From positions 38,404,113 to 38,468,112 of the forward strand of contig CM045987.1 of assembly GCA_025175895.1 (NCBI GenBank): a stretch of DNA of 64,000 nucleotides, given 5' to 3'. The stretch is from Wurfbainia villosa. Lineage: Eukaryota > Streptophyta > Magnoliopsida > Zingiberales > Zingiberaceae. Below, piece by piece: positions 11,453 through 23,720 of the stretch. The notes beneath the pieces are model-generated. The model had not been told where the DNA came from and searched no databases. It saw only the letters and a program-made list of their open reading frames with translations. The translations under genes were made by a program, and so were the position numbers. Position 1 is the first letter of the stretch. Every line of letters begins with the position of its first letter.

Positions 11453-12589
11453 TTATGGTGTCTCCTCTTGTACCGGTGGTACTGAAGTCGGGACTTCCCC
11501 TGTCAACTCCTCAAGAACAATCCTACTCTTGGGCTTGTGGTTCATTACATAATCCTCCTCTAGAAATCTGGCATTCGTGCTAACGATCACCCTCTGATCT
11601 CTAGGATTATAAAACAAACCACCTTTCATTCCCTTAGGGTAGCCAACAAACATGCACACTTCTCTACGAGGTTCCAACTTACCAGCATCAGCCTTCAGCA
11701 CATGTGCTGAACTCCCCCATATCCGAATATGTCTCAGACTAGGCTTTCGCCCAGTCCACAATTCTACAGGGGTAGAAGGTACTGATTTGGATGGAACCAA
11801 GTTCAGAGTATACATTGTTGTATCCAGCGCATACCCCCAGAACGAAACAGGTAACTCAGAATAACTCATCATCGATCTGACCATCTCCATAAGAGTCCTA
11901 TTCCTTCGCTCCACTACACCATTCTGCTGGGGTGTGCCAGGTGCAAACAATTGGGATTGAATCCCAGCCTCTGATAAGTAATTCCTAAACTCTCCCAAGA
12001 GGTACTCACCACCACGATCAGATCGTAGGGTCTTGATACTCTTACCTTGACGGTTCTCCACATCAGCCTTGAATTCTTTACACCTGTCAAAGCATTCAGA
12101 CTTGCGGCACATCAAGTAAATGTATCCATATCTTGAATAATCGTCTATAAAAGAGACGAAATACTCAAAACCACCTCTTGCCTGGATAGACATAGGATCG
12201 CACAAATCAGAATGAATCAATTCTAACACATCTTTGGCCCTATACCCCTTGGCCTTGAAAGGCCTCTTGGTCATTTTACCTTCCAAGCAAGATTCACAGG
12301 TTGGGAGATCCTCCACCACTAATGAACCCAAAGGTCCATCAGCTATCAACCTTTGAATTCTGCTTAGGTTAATATGACCAAGCCTTAGATGCCAAAGATA
12401 TGTTTGGTTCATTTGCGAAGGTTCTTTTCTCTTATTAGACTTAGAAGATGAGTTATTTACTTCTATATGCATCGTAGGAGTTTTCGGTTCAAGAGTATAT
12501 AAATTGCCAACCAATGTACCAGAACAGATAATCTTCCTAATCCTTTTTATAACCACTTTGTCATTAAAAGATACAGAATATCCATCCAT
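11453..12589 (-). pseudogene. CopB-1 integrase (nearly intact)
   Basis: The integrase inserts element DNA into the genome. In the 378-residue open stretch the GAG-pre-integrase zinc-binding site is WHLRLGH (residues 66-72) with CESCLEGK near 98-105. The core triad is D128 (HSD), D191 (RSDRGGEY) and E227 (VVERRN), with exactly 35 residues between the last two, as in functional enzymes. The core has no stop. It is separated from the protease by an in-frame TGA near 12,620 and from RT by a TAA at 11453; both look like C-to-T changes. It is one of the best-preserved coding segments in the window. Confidence 0.9.
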
Positions 12590-12964
12590 AAATAATTTAG
12601 AAATTGAAATTAAATTCTTTCAAAAAGTAGGTACATAAAGACAATTTCTCAAAACCAAAACTTTATTTCTATCAAAAGATAAATAAACGTCTCCCACTGC
12701 AATATCCGCCACCTTTGAAGCATTGCCCATGAAGACGGTAATCTCTCCCTCAGCTAGTCGTCGGGTTTCCTGAAACCTCTGCAAAGTATTGCAGACATGA
12801 TCAGTGGCTCCTGTATCTACACACCAGGCACTGGTAGATAACACCGCTAAACATGTTTCAACAACTAAACAAGAAGATATACCTTTGTTCTTTCGGCGAG
12901 GACAGTCCACCTTCCAATGTCCAATCTGCTTGCAAGTAAAGCACTTGCCTTTCGGCTTCTTCAC
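12590..12964 (-). pseudogene. CopB-1 zinc knuckle and aspartic protease
   Basis: The CCHC knuckle reads CFTCKQIGHWKVDC and binds element RNA as the nucleocapsid part of Gag. The protease active site follows as WCVDTGATDHVCN, keeping the DTG of retroviral-type aspartic proteases. The frame is open from 12964 to the TGA near 12,620. Upstream, a TGA after KKVAM separates it from the main gag frame. Confidence 0.85.
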
Positions 12965-13669
12965 TCCTGCCTGAGGTCACATTGCCACTTTCTTTGCTCC
13001 ACCTTGTTTCTTCTTCTTCTTACCTTTCTGTTTAGAGGAAGAAACCTTTTGAGCGACCATAGCTTGAGCACTTTGACGAAAAAGTCCCTCTGCCGCCTGG
13101 AGTTCTGTCAGAAGCTCCGCCAACGAATACAACCTCTTGTTCATGTTGTAGTTAAGGAGAAACTGCTCAAAACTCCTAGGCAGAGACTGGAGAATGATAT
13201 CGACCTGGGTTTCCCCATCGATCTCAGCTCCTAGGACTTCCATCTCATTAAGATGAGCCATCATCTTGAGAACATGATCCCTAACGGGTGTTCCCTCGAT
13301 CATGGTGGTCGTCATCAAGTTTCTCATCGCCTCCTGCCTAGCCGCCCTACTCTGATGTCCGAAAAGTTCCTTGAGATTTACCATCATGTCACAAGTTGTG
13401 GCCATGGCCTGATGCTGATGTTGCAACACATTTGACATAGATGCCAAAATGTAACACCGCGCCATCTCATCTGCCTTGATCCATTTCTTATAACTATCTC
13501 TTTCCTTTTCATCAGAGTCATCGGTGGGCTTAGGAGGACAGACCTCGAAGAGTACAAATTTGTACTCCTCCGCAGTTAAGACAATATCTAGATTTCTTTT
13601 CCAATCAATGTAGTTTGGTCCAGTAAGTTTGTTTTCTTTTAAAATCACAGCAAGTGGGTTGAAAACCAT
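12965..13669 (-). pseudogene. CopB-1 gag
   Basis: An open frame of 230 residues starts MVFNPLAVILKENKLTGPN, the usual start of this copia Gag type, and contains WKRNLDIVL and a helical fold region (residues about 70-190) of the UBN2 type. It ends with a lysine-rich tail (KQKGKKKKKQGG) and a TGA just before the zinc knuckle. The match to the CopB-2 gag at 32760 shows that CopB-2 has lost about 113 residues here. Without the TGA it would be one Gag-Pol frame with the downstream parts. Confidence 0.9.
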
Positions 13670-14711
13670 TTAAAAATCCTAAAAATCACAATGATCAAAA
13701 TATTAGATTTCAAATATTATTGATTCCTCAAAACAATAAAATTCCGAAAACAACCAACACCTCAAATCACCGAGAATTTCGTATGCCACGCTGTGTGGAC
13801 GTATACGAATTTTAGATTTGTAAGAGGAGGTTTTACCCATTAATTTTATTATCTTGTCAACCTTACTTTTTGACAAATAAAATTAATAGTTGGTTCCTCT
13901 TTGGCCCTACAAATAAAAGCAGTGACTCCGATGGGGAGGATACTTCTATTTGCATCTAAGTGTGCACCATTACACGATACTAAGGGAATTATTTAGGATT
14001 ATGTGCCTTACCGCTGTGGAAGTACACATGCTCCTAGATAATTTCCTATAACCATTATTTGACCTAGTGATCCGCAAACAAACCCGTCCGCAGGGAGGAA
14101 GTCACTCAGAGCCGACATAGGTTTGTTGCATCACACGTCAAATTGTAATGGAGGCCGCGGGAATTAATTAAAATGTCCCTCTCCCACTTAGTAAATTGAA
14201 AATGAGGAATTTTAAAACATACACAACATGCATATAAAACAAATAAGCAATAAATATGGAAAAAATAGAATTTTTCCAACTATTATGGCATTGTCCTCCA
14301 ATATGCATCCCGTCGTGTCGCCACCTCGTCCGCTCCATCTTTTCCCGTGCGCAAGTCACCAAAGAGATCCGAGCCGAGATTAAGCTATTTTAATTTACAT
14401 CCATCGATCCTATACTCCACGAAGGAGTGTACAAATAATCTAGATCAAAAGTAAACTAAAAATGAGCGGCTAAACAATGCCATATTTAATTACAAAAATT
14501 AAATACTAATCTAGCCTTGTCAACCCCGAGGATTCAAATAATAAATATTTACACACATCCAATCACATACACACATATGGCCATAATAGTCGGATCTTAT
14601 GCCTGCAACCAAAGAGTTAAACTATGCATATCCTACTATTATCCGAAACATATAATATATGAAAAAGTGCATAAAAATTAACCGAATCCCAAACACACAA
14701 AACCGGAAATC
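13670..14711 (-). other. CopB-1 untranslated leader
   Basis: About 1 kb between PBS and gag has no open frame of note. It is homologous to 31723-32759 of CopB-2, including GAGGAACCAACTATTAATTT and the GACAAGATAATAAAATTAATG block. No conserved hairpin was identified. Confidence 0.7.
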
Positions 14712-14712
14712 G

Positions 14713-14726
14713 TGGCTCTGATACCA
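14713..14726 (-). other. CopB-1 primer-binding site
   Basis: On the minus strand this reads TGGTATCAGAGCCA, complementary to the 3' end of plant initiator-Met tRNA. It starts 2 bases inside the 5' LTR end at 14729. Confidence 0.9.
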
Positions 14727-14728
14727 CT

Positions 14729-16839
14729 TGTAGGTGGTTGCTTCGGAGGCTCATTGGCTCCCATGTCCCCGGATTAAAATTTTCACTAATGAAAGAATTA
14801 ATCCGGATGGGATGAGCTTCCTTATCTCAACTATTTCGTCATCGTGCTAACAACTTGAGTGGTCGCTTGAACAAACTAGTTGTTCAAACAACACAACTCT
14901 TCTAGTTGGTTAGCCGCGGAAGGGACGACGGACGGATCGCCGGTTTTTGTGTTTGTCTTCGGGGTCCATGATTATACAATATATATTCATACGCATACAT
15001 GTATAATAAAAACATAAAAGAACATGCTCAGATCTGTAAATAAAGTTAAAAAAAAACTTTATACCTTACGATCTTCTACCGTATGTCCTATCCTTCTCGT
15101 GGACAACGTGTGGACGAAGATTCTCCACGAGTAGAAGCCTTCTAGATAGCATTCTTCCCTTCCTTGTCCACTGCGAACAAAGAGAAGAACCAACAAATCC
15201 CTATCCTTTATAGAACCGGCCACCAAATTAGGGAATTTGGTGCAACCGCCGGCCAAGGAGCAAGTGGATGAAGCGCCGGCCAACTTGAAGAGGGGTTGCC
15301 GCCGACCACCAAGGAGAAAGGGAGGAGGAAGAGCACCGGCCACCAATGGAAGGAGAACCGCCGTCCAAGGAATAAGAGAGAGGCCTTGAGAATGGGCGCC
15401 GGCCAAGTCTAGATGGAAGAAGGTTGAGCGCGACAACTTCTTGGAGGAAGGAGGTTGCCGCCCAAAACAAAACCCTAGCTCCCAAACCATAGCCGCCCAC
15501 TTGTGGAAAAGCCAATCCCTAATTCTCTATCTCTTGAATTGTTATGCCACCCATGCCTAAGCCCCCTATTTATAGAATTGGGCTTAAGCCTCCTTTAATC
15601 TCCATCGTCGGATCTAGGGATTTAATCTCCACCTTCGGATCTAGGGTTTTATCCCAACCGTCGGATCTAGGGTTTTATCCCAACCGTCGGATCTAGGATT
15701 TCATCCCAACCGTCGGATCTAGGGTTTCATCCCAACCGTCGGATCTAGGGTTTTATCCCAACCGTCGGATCTAGGGATTTAATCCCAACCGTCGATTCTA
15801 GGGATTCATCCTAACCATCGGATCTAGGGATTTAATCCCAACCGTTGGTTCTAGGGTTTCATCCTAACCATCGGATCTAGGGATTTAATCCTAACCGTTG
15901 GTTCTAGGTTTTGTTTCACATTCTTAGATCTAGACTTCACAAGGATTATATTAGGCTACGATAGGGACCATAAGGAGGAGTTGGATCTTAGCCACCCGAT
16001 GGATCGGAACCACACAAACTTGATCCATCAATGATGTTCCATTCCACTAGAGGATCATCATTGAACTACCTCACCAACCCCCATAAATTAATATGGGCTC
16101 CATATATTATTCGTACATTAATCTCCCCGTGTTTAAGATATCGAATGTCCGTCAACTAATTAATTTACTGACCATCAATTAATTAACATCTAATTCTTCG
16201 AGTAGTACCACTCAACCTTATCATCATGTTGACTAAGTCAACCAGATGGGTTTACATGATGAACTTTATGAGCTCCTCAAGGGGACATCATCAACCTAAT
16301 ATATAGGACACGGTTTCCTCCTATAATCAACGACACACCATGTAAATAATATCATTTCCCAACTTACCGGGCATATTGATTTAATCCATCTAAATCTCAC
16401 CCTCTAGTAAATCAAAGAAATAAATACTAAGTACATGTGCCCGTTATTATATCGGGATTAAGAGCATGTACAACATAATATCCGAGGTCTGATTCAATTA
16501 TGTAGTCAGTACTAAATTGAATCACGTCTATGTCGGTCCTACTCGATACACCTAAGTGTACTAGTGTAACTTTATGTTCAAGACAAAACAATACCAAGCT
16601 ACACTACAACCATGCCAATGGTTTGTCCAAAACCATCTTGGTCGTGAGCCTCTACTTATATTTTACAAGGGACTGATAACATGATCTTCTGTGCCACACC
16701 AAGCACCATGTTATCTACAATGTAAAATATTAGACAATATGCACACATATATAAAGTGCAAATAATCATCATGTGATTCTTATTCCAAAATAAAATGTTC
16801 ATACAAAAAAGAGCTAGGCTTTCAGTATACATTCCAACA
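14729..16839 (-). mobile_element. CopB-1 5' LTR (2.1 kb)
   Basis: It is bounded by TGTAGG (14729) and CCAACA (16839), next to the PBS. It contains the minisatellite at 15600-15910 and a downstream GC-rich block with repeated GCCGGCCA. The CopB-2 5' LTR (29763-31706) is the same type with different repeat copy number. It has no coding potential of its own. Confidence 0.9.
15600..15910. repeat. LTR minisatellite, 12 units of 26-27 bp
   Basis: The unit is about CGTCGGATCTAGGGTTTTAT followed by CCCAAC; twelve units are countable, the outer ones most diverged. A related array lies in the patchwork (about 6640-6915), and a 4-unit version in the CopB-2 LTR at 30691-30800. Confidence 0.9.
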
Positions 16840-17897
16840 CGGATCGCTAGAGGGGGGGTGAATAGTGATAAAACTTTTCGTACAAATTCCTTTGAGTAGA
16901 TAAATAAACACAGCAGAAAGATAAATGACAAATAAAAGAGACAAATGGATTTTTTACTTGGTTCGTAGCCTTCGGCTACTACTCCAAGGCCCTAGTGGTC
17001 CTTGACCACGCATGGAGGGAAAAACACTAAACGAACTCCTCCTCGTTGGAGGTAGGAATTGATCAAATACAAGAAATCACAAAGCTTGAGGTAGAGGGAC
17101 ACTCCCCCTCTCTTCGTTACGATAAAAACTTCGAGACAATAATATGTAGAAGATAAAATGAATTGAATCTTGTTTCGACGAAAAATATAAACACTTAAAC
17201 CTAGACCGTCAGAGAAGTAGCACTTCATTGTCGGAGAGTTGCAATGTTGTGGAGGCTTTTCGAAACTTAGAATTAATGATAAAACCCTAGGAGAGGCCCT
17301 CCTTTTATAGCCTTTGAGCCCCTTCTCGAGAGGAACTTCATCCAATGAGATTTGAGCACCAATCCCCTTGAAATGAGGTGATAAACCTTGACTCCTTGAA
17401 GCTAATCCTTGACCATCAGTCGAATGCTGACCACAGTAATCGACTGATGGACGACAGTCGAGTCCTCCACACTGGCAGTCGACTATTGCTAGCTACAAGT
17501 CAAAGTTATCTTAACAAAAACATTATTTAGATGGTTGTCGACCGTCCGATCTCGACCTAGACCATCTATAGGATGTCTTTGGTCGGATCTACACTTAAGA
17601 TCATCCCCGTAAGGAGGATACGACCTCTCTTACTCTCACACACACACGAGCTTACCTCGATACTTACTGTGTCACTTTTGCTTTCGGCCTTCCACTCAAT
17701 TCCTTCGACTCCCTCCGAAGTCACTCAAGTGTCGCCCGACCACCGCAGCTTCCTCCAGGTGTCGCTAGCCTTCATCTCCAGCTCTAGCACTTTTCTGCAC
17801 ACTCGATTTAGCTCGTGAGATAACAATATGAGCTTAACTTTGTATCGTTTGCCATAATCAAAACTCAGGTTTGACTTAGGTGCCTATTGCACCAACA
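16840..17897 (-). mobile_element. SIRE-1 3' LTR, main part
   Basis: It continues the 17-bp piece at 5773-5789 after the CopB-1 insertion and ends at CCAACA 17897. It matches the SIRE-1 5' LTR (25592-26689): GTTCGTAGCCTTCGGCTAC, ACTCCCCCTCTC and CTTTTATAGCCTTTGAGCCCC. The region 17405-17485 has several degenerate copies of the CAGTCGACTG palindrome. Confidence 0.9.
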
Positions 17898-17914
17898 ATC
17901 TCCCCCTTTTTGAT
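17898..17914 (-). other. SIRE-1 polypurine tract
   Basis: On the minus strand AAAAAGGGGGAGAT lies directly before the TGTTGG start of the 3' LTR. That is where plus-strand DNA synthesis is primed in this class of element. Confidence 0.85.
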
Positions 17915-18931
17915 CTATGGCAAACCCACATACAAAGTTAAGAAAGTAATATGCATGAAAAACAATATTCATGAGAAACAGGAATAATGATTGAGTAGGA
18001 GTAGTGAGGATTTTCTTCAAGTACTCCCCCTTGAGGAAACCTCCCCCTTGACTGAGGGTGAGTCATGAAAGAAGACCTTAATCCTCCCCCTTGATGGTTG
18101 CTATTTAGGAAGAGTTTAATTAATTAACATTACTTAAAGTTGGCCTTAGTAAAACGTTTAAGTTAAGAGGACTTCTTAACTTGGCCCTTTCTCCCCCTTT
18201 CTTAAGTAAACAAGTTTAAGTTAAGAAATAAGAATTCTCTTAAACAAGTTAAGAATTAAGTTTAAGTTAAGAATTCTCTTAACTTGGCCTTTATTGCTTT
18301 TTGTTAACTCAAACAAGTTAAGATTCACAAATTAAAGTTAAGTAAAATTTCAAAACTTAAAGTTAAATAAACATTTACTTAATTTCTGTCCATGTGAGTT
18401 AAGTTATCAAAAATTTTTGGCCATGTGAATAAGTATGAAGTGAAATTTGATCCCTTAACATTGGCCTTTTTCTTCCCCTTTTGCCATATATCGAAAAGAG
18501 TGGGGGGGGGGTGTTTGAAAAAATATTAAATTTAAAGTCCAAGCATGTTCCACATTATTTTAAAAATAATATACTAAAAATAAGCTCATCTATAAAATGT
18601 TCGACTCTTATTTGACTTGATTGATATGAAAGATCAACAAGTCCTGGTCAGAGTCGGTTAATATCTATGATTATACTCCGTGGTTCATGGCGATGCACTA
18701 CCTCTACATCTGGAACCAGGAGTAAGGTCCTAACATCTCATGCCCATCTACGTGGCTAAGTACACAAACACATTAGTCCTATGTGTTGTGAGATGTATTG
18801 GCTCCTTAAATCTATAGGTGCATGATATCTAAGGTATATCCTATGCTAGTTCCATGAAAATGAAAAGTAAGAAATAGTAATAAGAAAATATAATTTGTAA
18901 GTTCCTATTCTACTACGCACATGCCCAATTT
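17915..18931 (-). other. SIRE-1 3' untranslated region
   Basis: There is no gene here; in particular no env-like frame, which some SIRE elements carry, is visible. The stretch 18120-18420 is rich in repeated AAGTTAAG-type motifs, and poly-G/C runs occur near 18,020-18,060 and 18,500. Confidence 0.7.
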
Positions 18932-20260
18932 TCATCTTAATAGACTGAATTCAGCTTCAGGTAGGGGTTTAGTAAATAGGTCTGCCAAGTTGGACTTTGA
19001 TTCGACATATTCGAGTTGTATGGCTCCGTTGGCCACATGTTCTCGAATGAAATGGTGTTTGACCTCTATATGTTTGGTCCTAGAATGACATATCAGATTC
19101 TTAGTTAGGTTAATTGAGCTAATGTTATCTACGTGGAGTTTAGTGTTCATAAAGTCTAACTTAAAGTCTCAGAGAGTGTGCTTCATCTAAAGAAGTTGAG
19201 TGACACACTCACTCATCGCGATGTATTAGGCTTCAGTGGTAGATAAGGCAACACAGTGTTGCTTCCTACTGCACCAACTCACTAGAGCCGAGAAGTTGCC
19301 TCCTACTACATCAACTCACTTCTAGACTAGAGCCGAGAAGTTGACAACAACCACTCGTACTCTTTCTATCGAGCTTACTACCGGTATAGTCCGAGTCAGA
19401 GTAGTCGGTTAGTTCAAACTCGATAGATCTAGGGTACCAAATACCAACATTAAGTGTACCCTTTAGATATCTAAGGATACGCTTGACTAGAGTTAGGTGA
19501 GACTCCTTGGCACAGGTTTGGTACCTTGCACACATACTTACTGCAAATAAGATATCAGGTCGGCTTGCAGTTAAGTATAGGAGACTCCCTATTACGCTCC
19601 TATAGTATTTTAAATCAATTGAATTTCCTATTACATCTTCTTCTATATTTACATTCGTTGCCATTGAGGTATTAATAATTTTAGCATCTTGCATTCCAAA
19701 GTGTTTAATTAATTCCCTAGTATATTTGCGTTGATGTAGGTATATTCCATCTTTAGTTTGTTTAATTTGTAGACCTAAGAAGAAACACAACTCACCTACT
19801 AAATTCATTTTAAATTCATTTTCCATAAGTGAAATGAATTCATTTAGTAGGATTGAGTTGGTGGTTCCAAAGATGATATCATCTACGTAGATTTAAGCTA
19901 TGAATATGTCTTTACCTACAGTTTTTACGAAAAGGGTTGGGTCAACTACACCTTGGTTAAATCCTTTGGACTTAAGATAAACTGAAAGCCTCTTGTACCA
20001 AGCTCGAGGAGCTTGTTTAAGTCCATAGAGATCTTTCTTTAACCTAAGTACATGGTTGGGTTTATCTAGGCTTTCGAAACCGGGGGGGGGGGGGGGGGTT
20101 TAATAACATAAACCTCCTCTTTAATATATCCATTCAAGAATGCTGACTTCACATCCATTTGAAACATCTTAAATCCTCGATGTGCAACATATGCTAATAA
20201 CATTCGAATGGACTCTAATCTAGCTATTAGGGCATAGGTCTCGTCGTAATCAATACCAAT
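18932..20260 (-). pseudogene. SIRE-1 reverse transcriptase (3' part) and RNase H
   Basis: After the interrupting LTR the RT frame resumes with IDYDETYALIARLES and runs through MDVKSAFLNG, YGLKQAPRAWY and the active site IYVDDIIF. RNase H is seen in DYSDSDYTGSKLDRKSTSG and, near the end, in LHVDNISSINLTKNL and SNLADLFTKPLPEAEF, the typical SIRE C-terminus. Defects are a run of 17 G on the plus strand (20082-20098) that shifts the frame just before RT motif GFES, a stop next to YVDD, and a tandem duplication of about 45 bp at 19272-19340 in RNase H. Confidence 0.9.
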
Positions 20261-21359
20261 TGTTGGATTGAAGCGGATCGCTAGAGGGGGGTGAATAGTG
20301 ATAAAACCTTTTCTTTTTGTTCATTCGTTAAAACTCGAGTAGATAATTAATTTGGAGTAGAAAGATAAGCAATAAATAAAAGGAGACAAATATTTTTACT
20401 TGGTTCGTAGCCTTCGACTACTACTCTAAGGCCCTAGCGGTCCTTGACCATGTACGGAGGGCAAAAACACTAAAGAACTCCTCGTTAGAGGTAGGAGTTA
20501 ATCGATACAAGAAAAAAACAAAACTTGAGGTAGAGGGACACTCCCCCTCTCCTCATTACGATAAAAGCTCCGAGAAATTATAGTAATGAACTGAAATAAA
20601 AACTTAAACCGACGTTACAAAAAGAAAGCAATTAAAACCTAGACATCGGAGAAGAAGCACTTCGTTGTCGGAAAGTTGTAGCTTGGCGGAGGCTTTTGGA
20701 AGCTTAGAATTGATGAAGAAACCCTAGGATAGGCCCTCCTTTTATAGCCTTTGAGCCCCTTTTCGAGAGGAACCCTAGCCAATCACATTTGAGCACCGCT
20801 TCCCTTGAAATGAGGTGATAAGTCTTGACGAGATGCTTGACCACCACGATCGATGGCCATCATCACCGATCGATGGTAGCATCACCGACGTCGACCTTAG
20901 ACAATGATCGTTGGATGGCAATGAGTCCTCCAAGTCGGCAATGATCGATGCTAGTTGCAAGGTAAAGTTAGCTTAACAAAAACATTATTTTGACGGCCTC
21001 CGACCGTCCGATCTCGAACTAGACCACCTATAGGATGTCTTTGGTTGGATCTACGCTTAAGATCATCCCCGTAAAGAGGATACGACCTCACTTACTCTCG
21101 CACATACACGAGCTTACCTCGATACTTACTGTGTCACTTTCACTTCCGGCCTTCCACTCGATTCCTTCGGCTCCCTCCGAAGTCACTCGAGTGTCACCCG
21201 ACCACCGCGGCTTTCTCCAGGTGTCGCTAGCCTTCAGCTCCAGCTATAGCAATTTTCTACACACTCGATTTAACTCGTGAGATAACGACATGAGCTTAAC
21301 TTTGTATCGTTTGATATAATCAAAACTCAGGTTCGACTTAGGTGCCTACTGCACCAACA
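20261..21359 (-). mobile_element. SIRE LTR splitting the SIRE-1 reverse transcriptase
   Basis: A 1099-bp LTR, same family and orientation as the SIRE-1 LTRs, lies between RT codons for SQVEG and IDYDET. The right flank CCTTC is an expected target site. The left flank is instead CCAAT, the three internal bases next to the LTR plus CC shared with the target. So this is a 5' LTR with a scar of the PBS side, not a simple solo LTR. Its U3 palindromes have a GATCGAT core rather than GTCGAC. Confidence 0.9.
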
Positions 21360-22981
21360 CCTTCGACTTGACTAAACCCTTTAGCAACTAATCTAGCTTT
21401 ATTTCTAATTACTTTACCTTTATCATCAAGTTTATTTCTAAACACCCACCTTGTTCCAACGATTGTTTTATCTTTAGGTGGTGGCACTAATTCCCACACT
21501 TCGCTCCTAGTGAATTGAGTCATCTCTTCTTGCATTGCAATAATTCAATTGGGATCAAGAAGAGCTTGGTCAATAGTTTTGGGTTCAATTTTGGAAATCA
21601 AGGAGATTTGACTAAGGTTTTTGTATGAGGCTCTAGTTCGAACTCTTAGGCCTGGATCACCTATCACTTGGTCGATAGGATGATTCGTTTGAGTCCTAGT
21701 TTGATTTGGGTTTGAGTCATCTACCACTTGGTCAATAGGATGACTCATTTGAGTCCTAGTTTGGTTAGTGTCATCTACCACTTGGTCGATAGAATGGCTT
21801 GGTTGACTTAGGTTAGGATTAATACTAGACTTGATCTCCGGATCGGAGTTGAGTCTGGTATAAATCGGCTCGCTACTTGGAGTTGTCGGGGGTTTTGTAG
21901 GTTCGTGTCTCTCATCAAACACTACATTGATAGTCTCCTCGACTCTAAGGGTGTCATGGTTATATACTCTATAAGCTCTACTTGTAGTCGAGTATCCTAG
22001 AAAGATTTCAGTCAAGGTTTTGGATGTAAATTTCTCTAGGTAATCCTTAGTGTTTAGGATATGTACCTTACACCCAAATACCCTAAAGTACTTGATGTTA
22101 GGTATTTTATCGTGATAAATCTCGTATGAGGTCTTAAGGTGCCTCTTTACCATAAGGATCCTATTTTGGACATAGCATGCCAGACTCATGGCTTCCGCCC
22201 AAAACCTATCGGGTAGGTTATACTCGTTTAACATTGTCCTAGCGGCTTCTTGTAGGTTTCTATTGTTAGGTTCTACTAGGCCATTTTGTTGTGGGGTTCT
22301 AGGGCAAGAGAACTCATGGTGGTATCCATTTAGTTTATAGAATTCTGTAAACCTGTGGTTCTCGAATTCACCACCATGATCAGTCCTAAGTCTTTTGATT
22401 TTAAGGTTTTGTTGATTTTCTATTAGTTTAAATAGGTTGATTAATTGATCTAGGGTATCACTTTTATGTTTAATGAAACTAACCCAAGTAAATCTAGAAT
22501 AGTCGTCAATTATGACTGACCAAAATTTACTCCCATTAAGTGACTTAGCTCTGTGTGAATCAAATAGATCCATGTGTAGGAGCTCAAGAACACTTTTGGT
22601 TCGTTCTTGATTAGTTAGTTGATGTTGTGTCCTAGATTGTTTACCTTGTTGACAAGCATTACATATTTTATTATCCAAGTTATTGAGGTTAGGCAAACCT
22701 CTGACTATGTCACTCTGACTCATCTTGTGGATGAGTCTTGGGTGTGAGTGACCGAGTCGTCGGTGCCACAACCATGATTCCTCTTGTCGTGTCATAAGAC
22801 ACTTAGTTGAGGAGTTAGTTAAATTAATAGTATAAATATTGTTATTTCTGGTTCCCTTAAGGATTGTTTTAGAAGTTTCATTTGTATTAATTACGCATTC
22901 ATTTTCTAGAAATATGACCTTATAGTTATTATCACACAATTGGCTCACACTAAGTAAATTATATTGAAAATTTTCTACCAA
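21360..22981 (-). pseudogene. SIRE-1 integrase and start of reverse transcriptase
   Basis: The 478-residue frame from 22981 carries the GAG-pre-integrase site (WHRRLGH, residues 72-78; CNACQQGK, 107-114) and the integrase triad D138 (HMD), D201 (RTDHGGEF) and E237, with 35 residues between D201 and E237. The residue after E237 is P where R or K is usual (VEPNN), which may harm activity. After residue 350 a spacer repeats HPIDQVVDD three times at 21-26 residue intervals. A TGA near 21,543 separates this from the RT start (EVWELVPPPKDK, KARLVAKGFSQVEG), which stops at the inserted LTR. Confidence 0.9.
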
Positions 22982-23165
22982 TAAGACATTTTGAATAATA
23001 AAGTTAGAGTTGAGCTCAATATCACCTGATCCAAAGATTTTGAGCTTGCCGTTGTTTCCGAAGGCTACCGATCCTTATCGTTTGAATCGAAGCTTCTAAA
23101 ACTTGAGTTGATCCCCGGTCATGTGTCGGGAGCAACCACTATCCAACATCCATTGATCCTATATG
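22982..23165 (-). pseudogene. SIRE-1 aspartic protease remnant
   Basis: The minus strand encodes QWMLDSGCSRHMTGD with the DSG active site of SIRE proteases, followed by a stop and then VAFGNNGKLKI. Two stops interrupt it between the active site and the junction with integrase at 22981. Confidence 0.8.
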
Positions 23166-23720
23166 CAAGGTAGTTGGATCAGATATTGGATTTATTAAAG
23201 ATTGGTTGAAAATTATTAAGCTAAATCATCTCACTCATGTCTACATGATCAAACATGTTAACCCTACATGTTCTTGTGAGATGACTTCCAATTTTACTTG
23301 ATTTAAATTTAATGATTTGAACACTTGTCAACCTTGCGTTAGATTCGGATTTGATCTTAGGCTCATCAAGTCACCTTTTCAAGATCATGGCGAGGCACAA
23401 AGGCCTTCTTTGATCGAAAAAATGACCACTTCCTTAGACAAAACCATTTTCAAGAAAATAGAGACTTGACTTACCTAAGACCACTTCCTGCTCTAACTAG
23501 TCTAGGATACGGCGAGGTAGCTTCAGCTAGTTCTACTCGGTCAAGTGCACCGAACCAGATATGCCTTATCTAGTTCGAATACACAAGACTCTGCTTTCCT
23601 AGCGTACTATCATCTCGCCGCATCCTGGTACTATGTTACCAAGTATTGATGAGTTATAGTCCTATCTAACCATTCTAAAAAGAAAAATCAAAATAAATAA
23701 CTAACCTAAGCATGCAATTT
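23166..23720 (-). other. SIRE-1 gag-protease spacer
   Basis: No domain was recognised here; it is heavily mutated sequence between the gag C-terminus and the protease, with no open frame of note. Confidence 0.5.

Larger units (their letters stand above)
5790..16839 (-). mobile_element. CopB-1: Ty1/copia element inserted in the SIRE-1 LTR
   Basis: The element runs from TATAGGTGG (5790) to CCAACA (16839), with a perfect CGGAT target duplication (5785-5789 and 16840-16844) in the SIRE-1 3' LTR. The 5' LTR (14729-16839), PBS, leader and gag-PR-IN-RT-RH are in order on the minus strand. The 3' end is abnormal: a CopC LTR interrupts RNase H, and the 3' LTR is present only as a patchwork (5790-7941). 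The proteins resemble the Tork/Angela group of copia elements; that lineage call is tentative. Confidence 0.85.

Noticed and set aside
15600..15910. CRISPR-like array of regular repeats
   Set aside because: Units are directly adjacent without unique spacers, in a plant LTR; it is a minisatellite.
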